This document shows positions 1-4,400 of a DNA stretch of 5,878 bases, in pieces. The stretch's first letter is position 1. Every line of letters begins with the position of its first letter. The translations under genes and the position numbers were made by a program. The notes under the pieces are model-generated. The model did not search any database. It was not told the origin of the DNA and saw only the letters and a program-made list of their open reading frames with translations. Source of the stretch: H2-BAC3 sp045863035 (GTDB lineage Bacteria; Bacteroidota; Ignavibacteria; Ignavibacteriales; Ignavibacteriaceae); NCBI GenBank assembly GCA_045863035.1, contig BTUV01000139.1, positions 1 to 5,878 on the forward strand, in the 5' to 3' direction.

Positions 1-1
1 T

Positions 2-94
2 CTTAATTTTTAATTCTTAATTCTTCATTGATTCCCGGGGGCTTCGGAATTGTTCGTTGCACATTCTTAATTTTTAATTTTTAATTCTTCATTG
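2..94. repeat. Pair of 29-bp AT-rich direct repeats
   Basis: Bases 2-30 and 66-94 are the same 29-base word with a single mismatch (C at position 15 of the first copy, T in the second). Each begins CTTAATTTTTAATT and ends AATTCTTCATTG. They flank a 35-base, more GC-rich spacer containing CCCGGGGG and GAATTGTTC. Related words recur in this window at 4137-4164, inside the end of a gene, and in looser form at 5846-5878. They look like a dispersed low-complexity intergenic repeat of this genome. No coding potential is visible and the function is unknown. Confidence 0.75.
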
Positions 95-375
95 TACTTT
101 GTTCATCTCAGAAGTATAGCAATTACAAGTGAGGAAATTTAGAAGATCATTGTTGAGGACACAGCAGCGGGGCAAACTTTCCGCAAACATTGTGGAACAA
201 GTCAGAATTCTAAGCCGAAATTGTCAAGTCTGAAATAAAATGCGTCATACAAATTGGCAGAAGTCAGGAAAATTTACAGGAATTATTTTATCTCGTGCGC
301 TCAAATGAATTTCTTTTGAGAAAATTAGGTGAGATAAGATAAAAATCAATGCACAATTGACAATATCCTGACGCG
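95..375. other. Intergenic stretch without a gene
   Basis: No reading frame with a plausible start, ribosome-binding site and protein-like composition was found on either strand. The only structure seen is a nested inverted repeat. Its outer arms TTATCTC (288-294) and GAGATAA (331-337) enclose inner arms CTCAAA (300-305) and TTTGAG (315-320), with a 9-base apical loop. There is no following T-run on either strand, so it is not a clear terminator. It could be an operator or an RNA fold, or simply chance in AT-rich DNA. Confidence 0.5.
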
Positions 376-527
376 TATCCGCGCCGTATATATACACAAT
401 CTCCACTTACCCCGACATGTTATTGTAGGGAATGGGTCGCGCCCCGTCCTTTCGTGAACCGGAAAAATGCACCCGACACCTCCCCTCCCTTGCCCCATTC
501 AATCGCGGGTCTTTCTTTGGTCACAAT

Positions 528-589
528 GAGACGTTGCAATCGCGTGAAATCCTGTTAATAAAAATTCTTTCAGGCGATTGCAGCGTCTC
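528..589. repeat. Long hairpin / inverted repeat in repeat copy 1
   Basis: Arms GAGACGTTGCAATCGC (528-543) and GCGATTGCAGCGTCTC (574-589) pair over 16 positions. The only non-Watson-Crick pair is at T534/G583, which would be a G-U wobble in RNA. After one G/G mismatch (544/573) the stem continues with five more pairs (TGAAA 545-549 with TTTCA 568-572), leaving an 18-base loop (550-567). An A8 tract follows at 593-600. The terminal word GAGACG resembles small palindromic intergenic elements of REP/MITE type, but no transposase is nearby and no target duplication was identified. Confidence 0.8.
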
Positions 590-789
590 TACAAAAAAAA
601 TCAAACCGCATTGATGTTCGTGACCTGTCTTTATGCTTATCCGCGCCGAATATATACGCAATATTCATTTGCCCCGACATGTTATTGTGGGGAATGGGTC
701 GCGCCCCGTCCTTTCGTGAACCGGAAAAATGCACCCGACACCTCCCCTCCCTTGCCCCATTCAATCGCGGGTCTTTCTTTGGTCACAAT

Positions 790-851
790 GAGACGTTGCA
801 ATCGCGTGAAATCCTGTTAATAAAAATTCTTTCAGGCGATTGCAGCGTCTC
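790..851. repeat. Long hairpin / inverted repeat in repeat copy 2
   Basis: This is the second copy of the hairpin at 528-589, displaced by exactly 262 bases and identical to it: arms 790-805 and 836-851, with the same single T/G pair. Because the arms have not drifted between copies, the duplication is recent. The partial third copy of the tandem repeat stops before the hairpin. Confidence 0.8.
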
Positions 852-993
852 TACAAAAAAAATCAAACCGCATTGATGTTCGTGACCTGTCTTTATGCTT
901 ATCCGCGCCGAATATATACGCAATATTCATTTGCCCCGACACCGCGTTTCGCGAATTGTTCCCCGCGTGGTTCCAAATTCTATTTAAAACAAC

Positions 994-1035
994 AAAAGGT
1001 CATGCGCCCCCGGCAAAGGAGACACATGACCTTTT
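994..1035 (-). terminator. Strong hairpin terminator downstream of the OmpA-like gene
   Basis: AAAAGGTCATG (994-1004) and CATGACCTTTT (1025-1035) form a perfect 11-bp stem with a 20-base loop. On the minus strand the hairpin lies 26 bases past the OmpA-like stop codon and ends in TTTT followed by GTTGTTTT, as expected of an intrinsic terminator. On the plus strand the stem is followed by T and G only, but its own right arm supplies the T-run, so it may stop transcription from both sides and insulate the repeat array from the gene. Confidence 0.75.
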
Positions 1036-1061
1036 TGTTCTATAGTGGCTTTTAAATAATT

Positions 1062-2201
1062 TTACTTAACTATTTTAAGTTCTACTCTTCTGTTGAGCGC
1101 GCGGCCACTTTCGCTGTCGTTATCAGAGATCGGGTTTGAGGTACCATAGGCCTTAACACTCAGACGTGAAGCGCTGATGCCTTTTGCAACAAGATATTTC
1201 TTTACCGCGTCTGCTCTTTGCTGCGAAAGTTTTGTGTTTGCGTCAGAAGCTCCGATTCCGTCAGTGTATCCGCCGATTTCAACTTTCATATCCGGATTTG
1301 AAATAAGAACCAGTGCGTTTTGGGCAAGGAGTATATACGCATCCGAACGGAGAGTTGAGCTGTTAGAGTCGAAGTTAATGCTGACAAGCTGTTTTGGCGC
1401 ATTGTCACCTGACTGATAGATAACAGTCGGATCGTTCTTCATACCCTTGAGTTTCCGGTCAACCATATCTTCAATGCGATCATAGTCAACATTGAATTTG
1501 CTGTAGTCAACGTCTGTGCCCGGTTTCTGCGCGGCATCAATCATTTTCTGAATTTTTTCATAATCGATTTCAGCTTTCACCAGACCGGAAGGAAGCTGCG
1601 GAACAACCGGTTTGCCTCTTTCCCAATAGTAATTAACACCAAATGATGTTGATATATATGAATCGAGCGTTCCGCCAAAGAAACCGCCGTTCATTCCTTT
1701 TACGCCGTCAAATTTATCAGTTGAAAGAGTTGATTGTTTGACCTGAGCGTGTAGTTCCCATTCGGTATTCAGGAAATACTGACTACCTATAAGAAAAGCG
1801 GCGCTCACGTCAGTGAATGATACACCGTCTTTTTTAATAGCAGAGTTTTTCATATCCTGAATATATCCGTATCCGCCAACACCGGCGTAAACACCAAATT
1901 TATCAGATGTTTTAAATCTGAACAGATATTCAAAACCAAAAAATGTTGAGAAGTTTTCTACAGGACTATCCTGCGCTCTGAATTCCATCGCTTCAACAAC
2001 GATGCGTAATGAGTTTGTCGGATCAAAGTCCTTCTGTACAAAAAGGTGAGCTCCAAAATCCCAGAATTCTGTAGTGACGTCTGACATATACCTTGGTGAG
2101 GTTAGACCTCCGCCAACAGACCAGCCGTTTTCATAATTCTGAGCGGACAGAGAAATAGAGAGAAGAAAAAAGACAGCAAGAAGTTGTTTGAGATTACCCA
2201 T
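1062..2201 (-). CDS. OmpA-family outer membrane protein with peptidoglycan-binding domain
   Basis: This predicted 379-residue envelope protein should anchor the outer membrane to peptidoglycan. Residues 1-20 form a typical signal peptide, hydrophobic and ending SLSA before Q21. Residues about 25-195 alternate aromatic and small residues in beta-strand style and should form an eight-stranded barrel. A linker (about 200-265) carries two copies of a short motif, IDYEKIQKMID (212-222) and VDYDRIEDMVD (238-248). Residues about 270-379 are an OmpA-like domain with INFDSNSSTL, YTDGIG, NTKLSQQRA and GRALNRRVEL. D314 and R329, 15 residues apart, match the spacing of the family's diaminopimelate-binding Asp/Arg pair. 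The start at 2201 is supported by GAGG seven bases upstream and by the signal peptide. A terminator follows at 994-1035. The family call is secure; the specific role, structural or porin-like, is not resolved. Confidence 0.93.
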   Translation of the reverse strand: MGNLKQLLAVFFLLSISLSAQNYENGWSVGGGLTSPRYMSDVTTEFWDFGAHLFVQKDFDPTNSLRIVVEAMEFRAQDSPVENFSTFFGFEYLFRFKTSDKFGVYAGVGGYGYIQDMKNSAIKKDGVSFTDVSAAFLIGSQYFLNTEWELHAQVKQSTLSTDKFDGVKGMNGGFFGGTLDSYISTSFGVNYYWERGKPVVPQLPSGLVKAEIDYEKIQKMIDAAQKPGTDVDYSKFNVDYDRIEDMVDRKLKGMKNDPTVIYQSGDNAPKQLVSINFDSNSSTLRSDAYILLAQNALVLISNPDMKVEIGGYTDGIGASDANTKLSQQRADAVKKYLVAKGISASRLSVKAYGTSNPISDNDSESGRALNRRVELKIVK

Positions 2202-2259
2202 TGTAATACCTCGTAAAAATTAAATGATTATCCCCGCTTGATACCGGAATACCTTATAT

Positions 2260-2265
2260 ATTATA
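2260..2265 (-). promoter_or_regulatory. Candidate -10 box for the OmpA-like gene
   Basis: The minus strand reads TATAAT about 60 bases before the OmpA-like start codon, within an AT-rich run (GGATATAATATATAAGG). No good -35 box is seen at 16-18 bases upstream, so the assignment rests on the -10 match and its position only. Confidence 0.35.
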
Positions 2266-2396
2266 TCCTGTCTTGTACCACACGGGCGTTGAGCTATACC
2301 TGTAACATAAAACAGACACTGACAAATCTTCTTTTATATTACGGATGTAAAGTTAACTAATATTTTAGTAAATAACCAATACAGTCCGCCCGATTG

Positions 2397-2502
2397 TGAT
2401 GGATTCCACCATTATTTATCAACGGTTGCGGAGTGGGGGCGGGTCGTGATTATCCTCAGGCGGCTTTCATTGCGGTGGAAATCCCACCTCACATAAGGTG
2501 GG
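2397..2502. other. Structured GC-richer patch with competing inverted repeats
   Basis: Three stems can be drawn. Stem A pairs GGATTCCACC (2401-2410) with GGTGGAAATCC (2474-2484), allowing one bulged A. Stem B pairs GGTGG (2474-2478) with CCACC (2484-2488). Stem C is a perfect 7-bp hairpin, CCCACCT (2483-2489) with AGGTGGG (2496-2502), loop CACATA. B excludes both others; A and C overlap by two bases. The patch could be a small RNA, a leader element of the downstream gene, or a mobile-element remnant. I do not recognise it as a known family. Confidence 0.35.
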
Positions 2503-2618
2503 TTATAGCATTGCAGGATTAACGAATACTCCAACGGCTGAGCGATACTCCGGTCGCGCGTTTGCTGAAATCTTTTTTTAGCTATCTTGCGCAATAATTT
2601 AATTTGGTGTTTGAGATT

Positions 2619-3158
2619 ATGAAAAGTGTGTTTTTTGTTGCTCTGCTCTGGCTATTGGTTCCCGCTTCTTATGGGCTGGCCGGTCAGGGGGATTCAACAG
2701 AGACTTACCAATGGAAAAAATTCAGTTCTTTTGGTTTTAATGCCAGTGCCATTTCCGGACTCGGGCTTTCCTATCGCTACCATACCACCGGTCCCCAACT
2801 GGTTATGTTATCCGGTGGAATTGTTGCCTCAAATGACTGGGTTTATGCTTCTATGGGCGCGGAGTACCAATATGAATTTTCTGAGCGTGAGGATTTGAGA
2901 TATTACATTGCTCTGGCCGGAGGGCTGTATTATGACAGGGAAGAAATTGAGTATGGTTCAACTTTCGGTACCACTGTCGAATCAAGCACTGATTTTCATT
3001 TTGGAGTAGGTGTCGGTTTTGACTATCCGTTTCTCGGATCAACAATTTTCAGGAATATGACTGTCGGGTTAACCATTTATTATCCGGCAATATACTTCTC
3101 CAAGAGCGGAACTGATATTGCCATGGGTGCCGGCGCATACTTCTTTTATAACTTCTGA
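2619..3158 (+). CDS. Small predicted outer-membrane beta-barrel protein, family unknown
   Basis: This 179-residue protein matches no family I can name. Residues 1-21 are a signal peptide: M-K-S, then the hydrophobic run VFFVALLWLLV, with probable cleavage around GLA-GQ. The mature part is made of alternating polar and aromatic/aliphatic residues with Gly-rich turns (FGFNASAISGLGLSYRY, YIALAGGLYY, FHFGVGVGFDY, MTVGLTIYYPAIYF). It ends in YFFYNF, where a terminal Phe fits the beta-signal read by the BAM assembly machinery. Around eight strands seem likely. I chose the ATG at 2619. A TTG in the same frame at 2604 would add VFEI and spoil the signal peptide. The Shine-Dalgarno match is weak (TTGAG just upstream). 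The gene stands alone, diverging from the OmpA-like gene and converging on the nitroreductase gene. Confidence 0.8.
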   Translation: MKSVFFVALLWLLVPASYGLAGQGDSTETYQWKKFSSFGFNASAISGLGLSYRYHTTGPQLVMLSGGIVASNDWVYASMGAEYQYEFSEREDLRYYIALAGGLYYDREEIEYGSTFGTTVESSTDFHFGVGVGFDYPFLGSTIFRNMTVGLTIYYPAIYFSKSGTDIAMGAGAYFFYNF

Positions 3159-3165
3159 TTCTTAG

Positions 3166-3183
3166 CCCCGAAAATCTTTGGGG
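3166..3183. terminator. Possible bidirectional terminator hairpin between convergent genes
   Basis: Only 33 bases separate the stop codons of the barrel gene and the nitroreductase gene. In that gap CCCCGAA (3166-3172) can pair with TTTGGGG (3177-3183), including one G-U pair, around an AATC loop. There is no T-run after the stem on either strand, so termination by this hairpin is plausible from position but weakly supported. Confidence 0.4.
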
Positions 3184-3191
3184 GATGTCCC

Positions 3192-3815
3192 TCAGCCGGC
3201 TATAGTCAGGATATCATCGACCGATTTCCGTGTTCGCGGGGCGAGTTCACGTAGCTTTAAGTTCTCAGGTAGCTCCTCCGGTGAACCCGGATAACCGAGA
3301 GCAATGATCACAATGGCGGATTGATTTTTATTAAGCCCGAGTTTCCGTGCTGCTTCCTCCCTGTTAAATCCACCCATAATATGACCGTATATATTCATGC
3401 TCCGCGCCTGAAGCAACAAACCATAATTTGCCGCGCCGGTGTCATAGAGTGCATAGCCATTCTCACGCCCGGTCGAGGCAAACTTCGTCTCAGCTACACT
3501 CAGTACCAAAACAGGTGCTTTCTCCGCCCAGCTTCTGTTTGAAGGAGCAAGGGTTTCTGCGAGTGCATCAAATTCAGGGGAACCCTTTTTTGCTGCAATA
3601 TAGCGCCAGGGCTGTTCATTCATCGAACTGGGCGACCAGGAAGCCGCCTCAAACAGTAGCTCCAAAGCATCATTGGTGATTATCTCATCTGAAAAAGCCC
3701 GGATACTCCATCTTCTTTTTATCGGCTCAATTACCGCATCTGAAATTGGTGCAGTTTTAATCTCATCTGCTTTAAGAAAGTCTTCAGAAATATAGTCTTT
3801 GATCGTAGTGTGCAT
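3192..3815 (-). CDS. Nitroreductase-family FMN-dependent oxidoreductase
   Basis: This 207-residue protein (from ATG 3815) belongs to the nitroreductase/NADH oxidase flavoprotein fold. These are usually cytoplasmic homodimers that use NAD(P)H to reduce nitro compounds, quinones or similar substrates. Visible family features are RRWSIRAF (34-41), the N-terminal FMN-phosphate Arg/Ser segment; SPSSMNEQPWRY (61-72), the Asn-Gln-Pro-Trp FMN loop; HIMGGF (145-150); IALGYPG (171-177) near the flavin; and a basic R194-x-R196-K197 near the end. Substrate cannot be read from the sequence. The frame stays open to an ATG at 3851, but that codon lies inside the palindrome and upstream of the likely transcription start, and the extra residues are Asn/Lys-rich filler, so 3815 is preferred. 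No Shine-Dalgarno sequence is seen; the leader is A-rich. The gene appears monocistronic. Confidence 0.9.
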   Translation of the reverse strand: MHTTIKDYISEDFLKADEIKTAPISDAVIEPIKRRWSIRAFSDEIITNDALELLFEAASWSPSSMNEQPWRYIAAKKGSPEFDALAETLAPSNRSWAEKAPVLVLSVAETKFASTGRENGYALYDTGAANYGLLLQARSMNIYGHIMGGFNREEAARKLGLNKNQSAIVIIALGYPGSPEELPENLKLRELAPRTRKSVDDILTIAG

Positions 3816-3834
3816 ATTTTTTTTTGGAAATTTA

Positions 3835-3862
3835 TTTATATGTTGCAACATATAATTTACAA
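3835..3862 (-). promoter_or_regulatory. Promoter of the nitroreductase gene
   Basis: On the minus strand, TTGTAA (3862-3857) and TATAAA (3840-3835) are separated by 16 bases and resemble -35 and -10 boxes. Transcription would begin near 3828, giving a leader of only about 13 bases before the ATG at 3815. The palindrome at 3836-3855 fills the spacer and overlaps the -10 box. The spacing is acceptable for a housekeeping sigma factor, but Bacteroidota-type promoters differ, so this remains a sequence-based guess. Confidence 0.5.
3836..3855. promoter_or_regulatory. Perfect 20-bp palindrome, probable repressor operator
   Basis: TTATATGTTGCAACATATAA is identical on both strands over all 20 bases. 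It sits 20 bases upstream of the preferred nitroreductase start, within the spacer and -10 region of its predicted promoter. A dimeric winged-helix regulator such as a MarR or HxlR type would fit, since such regulators often control nitroreductase and quinone-reductase genes and use AT-rich sites of this size. No regulator gene is present in the window, so the protein partner is unknown. Confidence 0.65.
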
Positions 3863-4086
3863 AAAGGGTTCCCGGTAATTTAGAAAAGCTGAATGTACAA
3901 ACATCATTCCGGACAGTACGGTGCTAAAAATTATTGCTGTTATGCTGGCTTCCAGGAGGAGAATAGTGACGCAATGGACACCGGTTGATTAATAAAACCC
4001 TGCGTTACTTTGTGTTAACTTTGATCCCTTTGCATTAAAAATCTTCTTTACGACCTTGTTTGTCGCCCTCATAACTCACCCCAAAA
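3863..4086. other. Intergenic stretch with no gene
   Basis: Nothing protein-like is supported here on either strand. Two tiny overlapping frames exist, one of 31 codons from the ATG at 3893 and one of 23 codons from the GTG at 3921. Neither has a conserved-looking composition. A good AGGAGG word at 3954-3959 is followed only by GTG and eight further codons before a stop. It could be a decayed gene start. No promoter or RNA fold stands out. Confidence 0.4.
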
Positions 4087-4088
4087 AC

Positions 4089-4122
4089 CCCTCTCCCTCC
4101 GACAAGTCGGAGAAAGAGAGGG
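4089..4122 (-). terminator. Terminator hairpin of the fumC-CDGSH operon
   Basis: CCCTCTC (4089-4095) pairs with GAGAGGG (4116-4122). After a small asymmetric internal loop (C4096 against AAA 4113-4115), CTCCGA (4097-4102) pairs with TCGGAG (4107-4112), with a CAAG apical loop. On the minus strand the stem starts about 20 bases after the stop codon of the CDGSH gene and is followed by GTTTTTGG, a short T-run, as in an intrinsic terminator. Its position at the end of a two-gene operon supports the reading. Confidence 0.7.
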
Positions 4123-4136
4123 CTAAAAAATTAAAC

Positions 4137-4164
4137 ATTCTTCATTCTTGATTTTTCATTCTTC
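4137..4164. repeat. AT-rich intergenic-type repeat reaching into the CDGSH gene
   Basis: This segment is made of ATTCTTCATT / GATTTTTCATTCTTC words in the same style and orientation as the repeats at 2-30 and 66-94. Its right end encodes the last residues of the CDGSH protein (RMKNQE) and the stop codon. The similarity is to the motif style and is not an exact copy. Confidence 0.5.
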
Positions 4165-4390
4165 TGTGTGTGCCGTCGCAGAAGGGAGGGGTACCGGTAT
4201 GTTTACATCCGCAGAACCACACGGTTTCTTCCTTTTCGAAGGTTACAATCACCGGCTGGAAGTCCGTGCCGATATGTGCATCATCGCAAAAGGGCTGTGT
4301 TTGTGCAAGACCGCATGAACACCATCGGTAAGTTCCCGGTTCTACGGTTACTTTGTAAGGTTCCGTCTGTGGGCTTTCCGGAGTTTCCAT
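4142..4390 (-). CDS. Double CDGSH-type iron-sulfur protein (CISD3/Miner2-like)
   Basis: This 82-residue protein carries two CDGSH-type centres, each with the three-Cys one-His ligand set for a [2Fe-2S] cluster: C24, C26, C35 and H39, then C60, C62, C71 and H75. The blocks WCSCGLAQTQPFCDDAH and FCGCKHTGTPPFCDGTH match the tandem arrangement of the soluble CISD3/Miner2 class. No signal peptide or membrane segment is present, so it should be cytoplasmic. The family is linked to electron transfer or cluster storage, but the bacterial role is not settled. The first motif has D37 where Gly is usual. It follows fumC by ten bases. AGGA, overlapping the fumC TAA stop, lies about eight bases before the ATG and fixes the start. 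The tail after H75 (RRMKNQE) is encoded by an AT-rich repeat and is probably dispensable. Confidence 0.9.
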   Translation of the reverse strand: METPESPQTEPYKVTVEPGTYRWCSCGLAQTQPFCDDAHIGTDFQPVIVTFEKEETVWFCGCKHTGTPPFCDGTHRRMKNQE

Positions 4391-4400
4391 ATATATATCC

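Larger units (their letters stand above)
376..941. repeat. 262-bp direct tandem repeat, about 2.16 copies
   Basis: The unit starts at TATCCGCGCC and recurs with an exact 262-base period: copy 1 at 376-637, copy 2 at 638-899, and a partial third at 900-941 that ends after CCCCGACA. Bases 428-679 and 690-941 appear identical on direct reading. Divergence is confined to the first about 50 bases of copy 1: six mismatches in the 42-base junction element and one more at 427/689. This pattern suggests a recent duplication between two copies of a 42-base junction sequence. Each unit holds a TATATAC stretch, a C-rich patch, a long hairpin and an A8 tract. Reading frames of 60-80 codons inside it repeat with the unit, match no family I recognise, and lack ribosome-binding sites, so I treat the array as non-coding. 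Confidence 0.93.
2202..2618. other. Intergenic region between divergent OmpA-like and barrel genes
   Basis: About 415 bases separate two genes that point away from each other, so both promoters should lie here. The left part (2202-2390) is AT-rich and holds the candidate OmpA-side promoter. The middle (2391-2560) is clearly richer in G and C and contains several inverted repeats, listed separately. A 60-codon minus-strand frame (2412-2594) crosses it but has no ribosome-binding site and no recognisable protein features. I could not identify a convincing promoter for the plus-strand gene. Confidence 0.5.

Noticed and set aside
357..394. TTGACA (357-362) followed by TATATA (387-392) as a promoter into the repeat array
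   Set aside because: The spacer is 24 bases, too long for a standard promoter, and no gene follows.
376..941. CRISPR array
   Set aside because: The period is 262 bp with only about two copies and no spacer/repeat alternation. No cas gene is present.
432..1055. Four plus-strand frames of 60-80 codons and one minus-strand frame inside the tandem repeat
   Set aside because: They recur with the 262-bp unit, overlap each other in different frames, lack ribosome-binding sites and have no protein-like features. They are by-products of the repeat.
2412..2594. 60-codon minus-strand frame in the OmpA/barrel intergenic region
   Set aside because: No ribosome-binding site, unusual Arg/His-rich composition, no recognisable motif, and it covers the structured patch. 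More likely non-coding or the remnant of an element.
2604..2618. TTG start five codons upstream for the barrel gene
   Set aside because: It would put VFEI before the Met-Lys of a clean signal peptide. The ATG at 2619 is the better start.
3816..3851. Longer nitroreductase start at 3851
   Set aside because: The codon lies inside the palindromic operator and upstream of the predicted transcription start, and it adds Asn/Lys-rich residues outside the family fold.
3893..3992. Tiny plus-strand frames (31 codons from the ATG at 3893, 23 codons from the GTG at 3921)
   Set aside because: Short, overlapping and without recognisable features. The AGGAGG word at 3954-3959 serves only a nine-codon frame.
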